From: Patescibacteria group bacterium UBA3458
Lineage (GTDB): Bacteria > Patescibacteriota > Minisyncoccia > Phycocordibacterales > UBA2100
Assembly: GCA_002378745.1 (NCBI GenBank)
Contig: DFRR01000001.1
Coordinates: forward strand, 36,042 to 57,911
Direction: 5' to 3'
Length of the DNA stretch: 21,870 nucleotides
The translations under genes and the position numbers were made by a program. The notes below the pieces were generated by a model. That model ran no database searches. It had not been told where the DNA came from and saw only the letters and a program-made list of their open reading frames with translations. Positions 7,154-13,819 of this stretch are shown in pieces; the stretch's first letter is position 1; the number at the start of each line of letters is the position of its first letter.

Positions 7154-7537
7154 TCCGCGGTAGCTCAGCGGTAGAGCAACCGGCTGTTGGAACACTCGTA
7201 CGCAAAGTACGTCCACTAGCAGCTTCCTGGGGAAATCCCAGGTCGAAAAACGAGGTGAATTGTTCCGGTTTTGTTTTTGAATAATTCAAAATCGTGAATG
7301 CCGTTTCAGAATAAATGTTTTGATTCGGCACTGGAAGCCCTAACGTGAAGTCGAGGGTAATCAGCAGCCAAGCTTAATTGAAGGTTCAGAGACTATTCCG
7401 AAAGGAAGTACTGTCCGCCTAAAGCGGATGGGAAGCGCCTCGCACCCCTCAAGGGTGATGATATAGTCCACCCCCTTTGGAAACATCGGGAAAGAGGTGT
7501 AACCGGTAGGTCACTGGTTCGAATCCAGTCCGCGGAG
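7154..7537 (+). tRNA. tRNA-Asn(GTT) interrupted by a group I intron
   Basis: The exons are 7154-7187 and 7500-7537. Acceptor TCCGCGG (7154-7160) pairs with CCGCGGA (7530-7536), discriminator G7537, with no encoded CCA. The D arm is GCTC/GAGC. The anticodon stem ACCGG pairs with CCGGT around the restored loop CTGTTAA, anticodon GTT. The T arm is ACTGG-TTCGAAT-CCAGT. The intron splits the anticodon between positions 35 and 36, so the precursor cannot decode until spliced. The mature tRNA is 72 nt plus CCA. Confidence 0.93.
7188..7499 (+). ncRNA. Group I self-splicing intron (IC3-like) in tRNA-Asn
   Basis: 312 nt without a homing endonuclease ORF. The 5' exon end GCTGT (7183-7187) pairs with the internal guide GCAGC (7219-7223), giving the required U-G pair at the splice site, and the intron ends in G7499. 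Core motifs: AATCAGCAGCCAAGC (P/Q-like), GGTTCAGAGACTA (R) and GATATAGTCC (S). P7 forms from GACTAT (7391-7396) and ATAGTC (7463-7468). P8 is TCCGC/GCGGA. A P1-extension hairpin CGTAC/GTACG and a CCTGGG/CCCAGG stem are also visible. The core resembles the cyanobacterial tRNA-Leu and Azoarcus tRNA-Ile introns. Confidence 0.93.
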
Positions 7538-7540
7538 CTT

Positions 7541-7584
7541 GTATACGTTAAACCCCAACATGTTTGTTGGGGTTTTACGTATAC
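7541..7584 (+). terminator. Hairpin directly after tRNA-Asn
   Basis: GTATACGT...AACCCCAACA pairs with TGTTGGGGTT...ACGTATAC around a TGTT loop, with a small asymmetry. It is about 20 bp long and very stable, but has no T-run outside the stem, so it may act as processing barrier or as a weak terminator. Confidence 0.55.
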
Positions 7585-7663
7585 ACTGTGCCGACTGGAT
7601 TCGAAAGACGGAGGCGGTATACAAGACGAGGAGGTACGACGAGTGCTTGTCGCCGAGTCCGGG

Positions 7664-7708
7664 CAGGAGCCACTTATCCTGAGCCTGTCGAAGGATTAGT
7701 GAGCTGAC
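7664..7708. repeat. Imperfect palindrome containing the CCTGAGCCTGTCGAAGG motif
   Basis: CACTTATCC and GGATTAGTG are near-perfect inverted arms around TGAGCCTGTCGAA, extended outward by GAGC/AGCT. The core (on the other strand CCTTCGACAGGCTCAGG) resembles a dispersed extragenic motif I recall from many bacterial genomes. It lies between the two tRNA 3'-end copies. Confidence 0.5.
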
Positions 7709-7735
7709 GCCGAATCCAGTCCGCGGAGCCCAAAA

Positions 7736-7776
7736 CGTTAAACCCCAGTGTATAGCACTGGGGTTTACGATTTTTT
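7736..7776 (+). terminator. Intrinsic terminator after the duplicated tRNA 3' end
   Basis: CGTTAAACCCCAGTG (7736-7750) pairs with CACTGGGGTTTACG (7756-7769) with one bulged T, then A and six T's. It is probably the effective terminator of the tRNA transcript. Confidence 0.8.
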
Positions 7777-7815
7777 GCTCTGTCCATATGATGAAATGCG
7801 AAGAGCCGCTTGCAC

Positions 7816-8112
7816 TTATGTGCGTGCCTTGTTCCATGCATTGAGTCCCCCCTCGAGATGCTCGATAGTATACCCTCTCTCTTTTAGCTCACGTGCAACG
7901 ATCTCGCAACGACTTCCTGATTTGCAGATGGTGATAATTTTCTGATCTTTCGGTAAGTTGCCTTTGGCGGCTTCCACAAACACTTTGCCCATGGGAATGT
8001 TTTGTGAGTTCGGTATCGCCTCTCCTGCTAAAAACTCCTCTGCTTCACGAACATCAAGTAGCATCATACCGCCTTCTTCTGCTAGTTTCTTTTTAAGTTC
8101 ATCAACATTCAT
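7816..8112 (-). CDS. Rhodanese-like sulfurtransferase
   Basis: Single-domain rhodanese, 98 aa. MNVDELKKKL opens the domain, LLDVREAEEFLAGEAIPNSQNIPMG is the classic DVRE/GHI-like region, and the active-site loop is CKSGSR with Cys63, followed by a helix and YTIEHLEGGLNAW. It carries persulfide sulfur between thiols in the cytoplasm. Its start (8112) is 17 bp after the copper ATPase stop, so it is the last gene of the copper operon. Sulfur transfer near copper resistance may reflect repair of copper-damaged Fe-S clusters; that is inference. Confidence 0.93.
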   Translation of the reverse strand: MNVDELKKKLAEEGGMMLLDVREAEEFLAGEAIPNSQNIPMGKVFVEAAKGNLPKDQKIITICKSGSRCEIVARELKERGYTIEHLEGGLNAWNKART

Positions 8113-8129
8113 ACATGTGTATCGGTTAC

Positions 8130-10106
8130 CTATAAGCGGAGGTTTCGCAGAGCCATCGCGTTTATCACAACAATCACTGTTGAGAGACTCATCACAAGCG
8201 CGCCGATCTCTGGACGTAAAAAGAATCCCCAGGCAGCGAAAGCACCCGCTGCGGCAGGAATTGCGACAATGTTGTAACCGAGTGCCCACACCAGGTTTTG
8301 AATCATCTTTCGATATACTTTTTTGGAAAGTGTTATCAAGCGAAAAATGTCTAACGGGTCACTATTCGTTAAAACGACATCGCCCGCCTCAACGGCAACA
8401 TCGGTTCCTGCTCCAATTGCAACACCGACGTCTGCCTGCGTAAGTGCCGGGGCATCGTTAACACCGTCGCCAACCATGAGTACCACCCCCTCGTCTTCCT
8501 GAAGTTTTTTAATGTGCGTATATTTGTCTTCCGGTAAGACGTTTGCAAAGTACGTATCGATACCCAGTGTTTCGGAAACTGCTTGTGCAACATGTTCGTT
8601 GTCACCGGTAAGCATCGCGACTTTAACACCCATATCGTGCAATTTTTGAACTGCCTCCTTGGCAGTTTCTTTTATCGCGTCCGAGAGCACAAGGTATCCG
8701 AGTACCCTGTCTGTGTCTGCTACAAAAACGAGTGTTCCGGCAGCATCCACTGGCGCAGTAAATGCTGGACTGTTCAACTCGCGCATAAGCCCCTCGTTGC
8801 CCGCAAAGTACTTCTTCCCTCCAATGGTTGCCGCTACACCCTTGCCGGCTATATTTTTGAAGTCATTGATTTCAGAGATGGTGGTCTTGCGTGCACGCAC
8901 ATACGTGAGTATCGATTGTCCAATGATGTGTGAAGAGCCTTGCTCAAGAGACGCGGCAATCCCAAGAAGTTCGTCTTTACTTTGTCCGTCAATGAGTACT
9001 ACGTCGGTAACACCAAACTCGCCCTTGGTAAGGGTTCCTGTTTTATCGAATACAACATAGTCAACTTTCCTGAGTACCTCAATCTTGGACAGATCTTTAA
9101 TGAAGAAGCCGTTTTTTACCGCAAGCGAAGTGGTGATAGTGGTCACGGTTGGAATCGCCAATCCGAGCGCGTGCGGACACGCAATCACCAGCACGGTAAT
9201 CGCAAGGGTAACAGCAAACACAAACGGTTCGCCGATGACAAATGTCCAAATGAGGAGCGTGCCGAGAGCGGTTAGTCCCGCCACAAAGGTAAGTACTGCA
9301 GACGCCTTATCGGCAATTCGTTGTGACCGCGGTTTTGTAAGACCTGCCTCTGTAATAAGTTTTTGTATTTGCCCGACCGTCGAGTGTTCACCAACACGCG
9401 AAAGTTGGATGGTGAGTGAACCATCTAAACAAATCGACCCGGCAACGACGCCCATTCCCTCTTTCTTCCCAATTGGCTTTGACTCGCCACTTACATGCGA
9501 TTCATCCACATGCGCGGCACCTTTCATAATCGTGCCATCAGCAGGAATTTTCTCTCCCGGCTTTACAATGACAATATCGCCCTCTTGCAATTGTGTTGTG
9601 TCAACATCAATAGTTGTTGCACCCTCACGCTTATGCGCTTTCTTTGGTAAAAGCTTTGCCACTTCTGAAAGTGCGTCGCCAGCTGCTCCACTTGATTTCG
9701 CTTCAAGGTAATGCCCAAACAAAAGCACCCACACGAGCGTTGAGATTTCAATGTAGAACTCCGCATCTAGTGCGGGAATAAAGGTTGAAGCCACAGAGAA
9801 CAGGTATCCGCTTCCAACAGCGAGCGAGACGAGCGTCATCATGCCGTACTTTCGTGACTTTATTTCATGCCATGCGTGTTGGAAGAATACGAGTGCAAAA
9901 CCAAAGATTACCGTCGCTATTCCAAATTGAACCCACTTACTCAGAGCGAACGAAATGCCAATGATTTCAGAAACTGCCGGATGCACGAGCACGAGCGGAA
10001 TAAGGAGAAACGTAACAATCCAAAAGCGCCGTAGGTACTGACTGGCAGAACCGTGGCTCATTCCCTGTGCCGAATTCGTGTGTTGGTGATGGGTAGTGTG
10101 TGCCAT
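8130..10106 (-). CDS. copB: Copper-translocating P1B-type ATPase (CopB-like, CPH motif)
   Basis: Membrane ATPase exporting copper. The 658-aa chain shows a His-rich N-terminus (MAHTTHHQHT...MSHGS) in place of a CxxC HMA domain, eight predicted membrane segments, SGES in the actuator domain (206-209), the transport motif CPH at 310-312 (P1B-3 type, as in CopB), DKTGTLT with the phosphorylated Asp354, and GDGVNDAPAL in the hinge. The nucleotide-binding HP motif, normally SEHPL, reads SSHIIG (391-396): His is kept, Pro is Ile. It starts 2 bp after the DUF411 stop, so translation is coupled. CPH enzymes are usually linked to Cu(II) or Cu(I) export and often use a His-rich N-terminus. It lies in the CsoR-controlled operon. 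Confidence 0.95.
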   Translation of the reverse strand: MAHTTHHQHTNSAQGMSHGSASQYLRRFWIVTFLLIPLVLVHPAVSEIIGISFALSKWVQFGIATVIFGFALVFFQHAWHEIKSRKYGMMTLVSLAVGSGYLFSVASTFIPALDAEFYIEISTLVWVLLFGHYLEAKSSGAAGDALSEVAKLLPKKAHKREGATTIDVDTTQLQEGDIVIVKPGEKIPADGTIMKGAAHVDESHVSGESKPIGKKEGMGVVAGSICLDGSLTIQLSRVGEHSTVGQIQKLITEAGLTKPRSQRIADKASAVLTFVAGLTALGTLLIWTFVIGEPFVFAVTLAITVLVIACPHALGLAIPTVTTITTSLAVKNGFFIKDLSKIEVLRKVDYVVFDKTGTLTKGEFGVTDVVLIDGQSKDELLGIAASLEQGSSHIIGQSILTYVRARKTTISEINDFKNIAGKGVAATIGGKKYFAGNEGLMRELNSPAFTAPVDAAGTLVFVADTDRVLGYLVLSDAIKETAKEAVQKLHDMGVKVAMLTGDNEHVAQAVSETLGIDTYFANVLPEDKYTHIKKLQEDEGVVLMVGDGVNDAPALTQADVGVAIGAGTDVAVEAGDVVLTNSDPLDIFRLITLSKKVYRKMIQNLVWALGYNIVAIPAAAGAFAAWGFFLRPEIGALVMSLSTVIVVINAMALRNLRL

Positions 10107-10108
10107 AT

Positions 10109-10606
10109 CTAAATAGTCATAAATACGTCACCCTTAGCGCCATCATGGGTGATTTCATAGATAACAAAGTCGGACGTTTTTGGTCCGGGCATTCCTGGAG
10201 AACCTGATGGCATACCTGCCATGCCGATACCTTTGATGTCGGGACGTTCAGCCAGTAGCTTTTGAACTGCTTCCTCTGGAACATGCCCCTCAACAACATA
10301 TCCATCAATCTTCATCGTGTGGCAGCTCTCAAGTTCATACGGCACATCAAACTGTTCTTTAACCGACTGCATATCTGCCACACCGTCGATAGCGACGCCA
10401 TATCCTTTCTTCTCTAAGTATACTGCGTATTGTCCGCAGCACCCACAACTTGGTGATTTATAGATGGTGGCCAAGAGTCCGTTCGCAGGAGCCTCAGAGA
10501 TTACTTTTCCTCTTGGGAGTGTCTGCATCGCCATGACACCGATAACACTAATGACTGCAACAACGAGTACTCCGATAATGAGGTTGCTTTTCATGCTAGT
10601 TTTCAT
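10109..10606 (-). CDS. DUF411 metal-binding protein, membrane-anchored
   Basis: 165-aa DUF411 protein. One N-terminal membrane segment (IIGVLVVAVISVIGVMAM) anchors it outside the membrane. Conserved candidate ligands are SPSCGCCGQY (Cys54, Cys56, Cys57), SCHT (Cys95, His96) and EGHVP (His108). The C-terminal KGIGMAGMPSGSPGMPG has the usual Met-rich ending. DUF411 proteins are repeatedly found with copper-resistance genes and are thought to bind copper. The start overlaps the DUF305 gene by 11 bp and the stop is 2 bp before copB. A second Met four residues later (MKSN) is an equally possible start. Confidence 0.9.
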   Translation of the reverse strand: MKTSMKSNLIIGVLVVAVISVIGVMAMQTLPRGKVISEAPANGLLATIYKSPSCGCCGQYAVYLEKKGYGVAIDGVADMQSVKEQFDVPYELESCHTMKIDGYVVEGHVPEEAVQKLLAERPDIKGIGMAGMPSGSPGMPGPKTSDFVIYEITHDGAKGDVFMTI

Positions 10607-11027
10607 TGAACCATGTTTGTAGCCAACCTTTCATCTGCTCAACTTCAGCTGACTGACTTTCAATGATGTTGTTTGCAAGTTCAATGAGTTCTGGGCGATC
10701 AGTTTGCTGGAGTAGATTCTCTGACATTCTGATTGCACCAAGGTGATGCACAATCATGCCCCGGAGCCATGCCTGCTCGTATGCAGCACCGGTTTGTCCT
10801 CGACCGATAAGCATCATTTCATCCATCATGTGCATCAATTCACCGTCACCATTCACGATGTCGTCTTCGTAATACCCACCCATGTGTTCTTCCATTTCCT
10901 CATACATTGATTCACTCCCGAAGAATCCTCGGTGCGGCATGTTGTTAGCACCAAAGAAGTAGCCGAGCAGGAGTCCGACAATAAGGGCGAGAAGGCCGAT
11001 AATGATTGTTTGATTTTTATTTTCCAT
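10596..11027 (-). CDS. DUF305 protein, membrane-anchored, Met/His-rich
   Basis: 143 aa with an N-terminal anchor (IIIGLLALIVGLLLGYFFGA). Next comes a Met/Glu-rich linker (SMYEEMEEHMGGYYEDD, MHMMDEMMLIGRG), then one DUF305 helical unit: MIVHHLGAIRMSENLL and NNIIESQSAEVEQMKGWLQ. The HH and clustered Met residues are likely copper ligands on the outside of the cell. It starts 5 bp after the csoR stop, as second gene of the copper operon. DUF305 belongs to the ferritin-like clan; here only one repeat is present, unlike the paralogue at 11422. Confidence 0.92.
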   Translation of the reverse strand: MENKNQTIIIGLLALIVGLLLGYFFGANNMPHRGFFGSESMYEEMEEHMGGYYEDDIVNGDGELMHMMDEMMLIGRGQTGAAYEQAWLRGMIVHHLGAIRMSENLLQQTDRPELIELANNIIESQSAEVEQMKGWLQTWFNEN

Positions 11028-11032
11028 ATTAT

Positions 11033-11302
11033 TTATCTTTTTTTAGCTTTATTAAAAATAGTAACAATTTCATTAATTGCTTTCTTTTCTTGGCCTTGCT
11101 TCATCTGATGAATTACATGTTCAGATAAGTGGTTTTCGAGCATCATATTCTCGACAGCCGAGAGTGCGCTCCGCACTGCGGATGACTGCGTAATGATATC
11201 GACACAGTATTGTTCTGTATCCACCATTTTTAACAGTCCGCGCACTTGACCCTCAACGCGCCTAAGCCGATTTTCTACCTGCTTCTTGGTCTCTGCTTTC
11301 AT
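11033..11302 (-). CDS. csoR: CsoR/RcnR-family copper-sensing repressor
   Basis: 89-aa all-helical DUF156 protein. NRLRRVEGQVRGLLKMVDT is the conserved basic helix 1. Metal ligands by alignment are Cys33 (EQYCVDI), His58 and His62 (ENHLSEHV). So the ligand set is Cys-His-His, unlike the Cys-His-Cys of canonical CsoR. A Cys-His-His set is described for Thermus thermophilus CsoR; RcnR also has Cys-His-His but with an extra N-terminal His that is absent here. It heads the copper operon and its promoter contains the palindrome at 11313-11331. Copper binding should release it from DNA. A copper rather than nickel role is inferred from the neighbours. Confidence 0.93.
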   Translation of the reverse strand: MKAETKKQVENRLRRVEGQVRGLLKMVDTEQYCVDIITQSSAVRSALSAVENMMLENHLSEHVIHQMKQGQEKKAINEIVTIFNKAKKR

Positions 11303-11310
11303 ATGCGCGT

Positions 11311-11340
11311 ATTATACCCCATAGGGGTATACATGTACAA
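11311..11340 (-). promoter_or_regulatory. csoR promoter, leaderless
   Basis: On the minus strand: TTGTAC (11340-11335), 18 bp, TATAAT (11316-11311), and the ATG at 11302 is 8 bp further. The 5' leader would be about 2 nt or less. Confidence 0.7.
11313..11331. promoter_or_regulatory. CsoR operator
   Basis: Perfect palindrome TATACCCC-ATA-GGGGTATA. This is the typical CsoR-family G-tract inverted repeat with AT ends. It fills the -35/-10 spacer of the csoR operon promoter, so binding should block it directly. Confidence 0.85.
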
Positions 11341-11406
11341 GTAGCGATGTGGAAAGAAGTGTATATCTTGCACTTGAAACAATACCAGGAATTCAAATTG
11401 TAGAGG

Positions 11407-11415
11407 TGTTATACT
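11407..11415 (+). promoter_or_regulatory. Extended -10 promoter of the second DUF305 gene, leaderless
   Basis: TG-T-TATACT ends 6 bp before the ATG at 11422; no good -35 at 17 bp. The extended TGn supports it. Confidence 0.45.
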
Positions 11416-11421
11416 GCCGAG

Positions 11422-11976
11422 ATGAACAAACAATCTATGATTATTCTCGGAGGAGCCATACTACTCTCCGCTGCAATTCTCGTTCTTGGGGAAAGCAGGT
11501 ATGCTACACCGAAGCCAGCACCGGAACACCCGGGCACAGCAATTGATGACCGGGCTTTTTTGCTGAACATGATTCCGCACCACCAAGAGGCCGTCGATAC
11601 GGCAAATGAAGTGCTTGAGCGCGGTGGCGTTATACCCGAGGTAAAAACACTCGCAGAAAATATTATTGATGCACAAGAGCGAGAGATAGCCTCCATGAAA
11701 CAGTGGTATGAGGACTGGTACGGAGAACCATACCGATACACAGGTGGGTACCAGCCAATGATGCGTGAACTTGAAACGCTCTCAGGCAAGGAGATAGATC
11801 TCGCATTTACGAATGACATGTGGATGCATCACATGGGAGCGATTCATCTCGCACAAGCGGTCTTACAAAATACACAACGTCCGGAGCTGAAAACAATGGG
11901 TAACAACATTTTAATAGTCCAACGTAACGAGATGATAGAGATGCAAGAAATTTTAACAAACAACGCACATGAATAG
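11422..11976 (+). CDS. DUF305 protein with two helical repeats
   Basis: 184 aa. A single N-terminal membrane segment (MIILGGAILLSAAILVLG) is followed by two DUF305 units: MIPHHQEAVDTANEVL with ENIIDAQEREIASMKQWY, and MWMHHMGAIHLAQAVL with NNILIVQRNEMIEMQEIL. Each unit carries a Met-x-x-His-His cluster, a likely copper site facing outside. It is divergent from csoR and 119 bp away, so both could respond to the same operator. Length is normal for two-repeat DUF305 proteins. Confidence 0.93.
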   Translation: MNKQSMIILGGAILLSAAILVLGESRYATPKPAPEHPGTAIDDRAFLLNMIPHHQEAVDTANEVLERGGVIPEVKTLAENIIDAQEREIASMKQWYEDWYGEPYRYTGGYQPMMRELETLSGKEIDLAFTNDMWMHHMGAIHLAQAVLQNTQRPELKTMGNNILIVQRNEMIEMQEILTNNAHE

Positions 11977-11996
11977 CGGCGACCACGCATATTTGT

Positions 11997-12248
11997 ATGA
12001 AAACAGAAACACTTTCCTCAGGTACCATACACCCTCTCCCCGCAGACTTTCGAAGCGCAATTAGCGGTGATGCAAAAGTGAAAGCGGTGTGGGCAGACAT
12101 TACCCCACTGGCACGAAATGAGTGGATTTGCTGGGTGACCTCAGCCAAAAAAGATGAGACCCGAGCGCGCCGCATCACTGTTGGACTCGACAAAATGCGT
12201 AAAGGAATGCGTCGCCCCTGCTGCTGGGCCGGTTGTCCGCATCGCTAA
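11997..12248 (+). CDS. OmdA/YdeI-like domain protein
   Basis: 83 aa corresponding to the C-terminal OmdA (bacteriocin-protection, YdeI/OmpD-associated) domain: HPLPADFRSAISGD, then ITPLARNEWICWVTSAKK and the Cys-containing end GMRRPCCWAGCPHR. Stand-alone short versions of this domain occur in bacteria; the biochemical role is not established. It lies 20 bp after the DUF305 stop on the same strand and is probably co-transcribed. The stop overlaps the convergent DUF817 stop by 3 bp. Confidence 0.88.
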   Translation: MKTETLSSGTIHPLPADFRSAISGDAKVKAVWADITPLARNEWICWVTSAKKDETRARRITVGLDKMRKGMRRPCCWAGCPHR

Positions 12249-13039
12249 TTGCTTCGTAATTTATCTCTATAGATAATCGAGACGAGTGCGAAACTAAGTA
12301 TCAGCAATAAGAACCACGAGCCAAGCTTATTGAGGGAAACCAGGTGCCAATACTCAAGCTGGCTTGGATACAGCCAAATAGCGGTGAACGTTCCAATGTT
12401 CTCTGCAATCCACACAAACAAGGCGACGAGCACCGCAGTGACTAGGAACGGTAATGTGCGTACTTTTTCGTACACTTGAAAGTGGACTTTCGTGCGCCAG
12501 AACAGAATGAATACATACGCAAAAAGTAGATAGCGGATGTCGTACACGAAGTGGTGCGTGAAAAAGTTTATGTAAATAAGCGCCGCAAGAATCCACACAT
12601 GCACGTACGCAGGAAACTGTTCATATGAGAGCTTCAGAAACGTGAAGGCGCGTGAAATGTAGCTACCTACCGCCGAGTACAAAAATCCAGAAAACAACGG
12701 AACGGTACCGAGCGCAAACACCACGCCGCCCATAGCCGGGTACGTCCACGAACCGATTGCAGGATGTGTCTTAAATAACTCCATACCAGTTGCCAGTATG
12801 TGGAACAGAAAAATAACGAGAAATTCGCGTGGTCGTTCAAATCGAAATACGAGTGCGCATAGCTGGAAACTGATAGCTGCTAGAAAAATAAAGTCGTACC
12901 GACTAATGAACGGCACCGTGACTACTTCAGTCACAAGAAAAATTGAAAGCAAGAATGCACCGAAATAACTCGCCCGCAGGTTTGCCAAAAAGAAATACCA
13001 CAGTTCGAACATCAGGTTACGCATGGCTACATTATGCAT
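12245..13039 (-). CDS. DUF817 integral membrane protein
   Basis: 264 aa with about eight hydrophobic segments. Family signatures: YDFIFLAAISFQ, VFRFERPREFLVIFLFH, MELFKTHPAIGSWTYP, VPLFSGFLYSAVGSYISRA and YINFFTHHFVYDIRYLLF. The recurrent polar residues (Glu-Leu-Phe-Lys, Thr-His-His) inside membrane segments suggest a catalytic or transport site, but the family (e.g. B. subtilis YoaT) is uncharacterised. Start is M1 at 13039 or M6 at 13024. Divergent from the 65-aa membrane protein gene. Confidence 0.88.
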   Translation of the reverse strand: MHNVAMRNLMFELWYFFLANLRASYFGAFLLSIFLVTEVVTVPFISRYDFIFLAAISFQLCALVFRFERPREFLVIFLFHILATGMELFKTHPAIGSWTYPAMGGVVFALGTVPLFSGFLYSAVGSYISRAFTFLKLSYEQFPAYVHVWILAALIYINFFTHHFVYDIRYLLFAYVFILFWRTKVHFQVYEKVRTLPFLVTAVLVALFVWIAENIGTFTAIWLYPSQLEYWHLVSLNKLGSWFLLLILSFALVSIIYRDKLRSN

Positions 13040-13064
13040 TACATTCTGACATATACAGATATGA

Positions 13065-13093
13065 TTGACAGTATATGCTTTTTATGTTATAAG
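13065..13093 (+). promoter_or_regulatory. Consensus-like sigma70 promoter
   Basis: TTGACA (13065-13070), exactly 17 bp, TATAAG (13088-13093): the closest to consensus in the window. It gives a ~34-nt leader with a real AAAGGA ribosome-binding site (13121-13126), unusual for this region. Confidence 0.8.
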
Positions 13094-13133
13094 GAAAACC
13101 GCTGAAAGTCATTGTTCAACGAAAGGACTTATT

Positions 13134-13331
13134 ATGGGTAAGATATTGGGCGGTAGCTTGATGGCGATTGCCGGCCTTAGCATGGCCGTGACCGCGTTAA
13201 CTGCGAAGACCAACCCAAATGATGCAAACGTCCTGCTTTTCATGTCTGTTCTCGTCTTTCTCATTGCCGGACACCTCATCCGGCAGGGACGTAAAGAGTA
13301 CAAGGAAAGCATGGATTTCGACGACGACTAG
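13134..13331 (+). CDS. Small two-helix membrane protein
   Basis: 65 aa; not recognised. Two hydrophobic stretches (ILGGSLMAIAGLSMAVTAL and VLLFMSVLVFLIAGHLI) are joined by a short polar loop (TAKTNPNDAN), and a charged tail ends in FDDD. The start at 13134 is set by the ribosome-binding site AAAGGA 7 bp upstream. Strong promoter, good ribosome-binding site and a clean terminator mark it as a well-expressed single gene. Confidence 0.82.
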   Translation: MGKILGGSLMAIAGLSMAVTALTAKTNPNDANVLLFMSVLVFLIAGHLIRQGRKEYKESMDFDDD

Positions 13332-13343
13332 CTGAACAATGCG

Positions 13344-13377
13344 AACCCCGCGGGGATAGGAGTGTCCCCGCGGGGTT
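13344..13377 (+). terminator. Terminator after the small membrane protein gene
   Basis: AACCCCGCGGGGA (13344-13356) pairs perfectly with TCCCCGCGGGGTT (13365-13377). The T-run after it is short (TTT then mixed). Confidence 0.75.
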
Positions 13378-13407
13378 TCTATATATCTCATGGCTTACTT
13401 CCCTTTC

Positions 13408-13819
13408 TTATATCTTATATAGCAGTCGTGCCGCTTTAAACGGATTCAAAAAGATACTAGACAAGGAATACCGATCGGCGCCAGCAGTTCGGTAATCCTC
13501 GACATCAGCAACGGTGTAGATATCGCCGCCACCAATCACCGTAATATGTGGATGCCGCTTCTTAACAACCGGTAATCTCCATCGCAGCAATGGAATATAC
13601 CGTATCGCTCCTAAAGGTTCGTACAGAGCGTATCCCCGGGTTCTGAAAGCCAACTCTATTAACCCACCCTCCGGTAACTGGACGCGTCGTCTTAAGCAAC
13701 CTATACAGTTTTGTAAGATTCGATCCGCGAGGGTGCAAAGTGAACGTTCCCCGAACCGAAGTACACTTCCGATGAGTGAGGATATTTCCAAACGGTGGAC
13801 TAATCAGAAACCGTTTCAT
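13408..13819 (-). pseudogene. Dihydroorotate-dehydrogenase-like gene, frameshifted and internally deleted
   Basis: Two overlapping minus-strand frames hold opposite ends of a PyrD-like TIM barrel. Frame A (13819-13562) begins MKRFLISPPFGN, then SVRGTFTL, GGWVNRVGFQNPGI and VYSIAAMEI: the N-terminal FMN-enzyme pattern. Frame B (to 13408) gives HITVIGGGDIYTVADV, then AGADRYSLSSIFLNPFK, the C-terminal phosphate-binding GGI...AGA end. The central part (where the family has its NLSCPN-like strand and catalytic base) is missing; the pieces together span only 137 codons against the family's 230-300. The ATG overlaps the stop of the upstream unknown gene by 20 bp. Orotate synthesis by this protein is not possible. 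Homology is by eye, so moderately sure. Confidence 0.65.

Larger units (their letters stand above)
7520..7747 (+). repeat. Direct repeat of the tRNA-Asn 3' end and terminator start
   Basis: The 19-nt tRNA 3' segment CGAATCCAGTCCGCGGAGC at 7520-7538 recurs exactly at 7711-7729. Both copies are followed, after 6-7 nt, by ACGTTAAACCCCA (7545-7557 and 7735-7747). An inverted partial copy (GACTGGATTCGA) lies at 7593-7604. No integrase or other cargo is present in the ~170 bp between the copies. It may be a remnant of integration at a tRNA gene or of a partial tRNA duplication. Confidence 0.75.

Noticed and set aside
7511..7837. 108-aa minus-strand ORF ending RGLDSNQ
   Set aside because: It runs antisense through the tRNA 3' end, two hairpins and the duplicated tRNA segment; this ending is a familiar artefact of reading across tRNA T-arms.
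9085..9711. 208-aa plus-strand ORF
   Set aside because: Antisense shadow of the copper ATPase, Ser/Thr/Pro-rich composition typical of reverse-frame reading.
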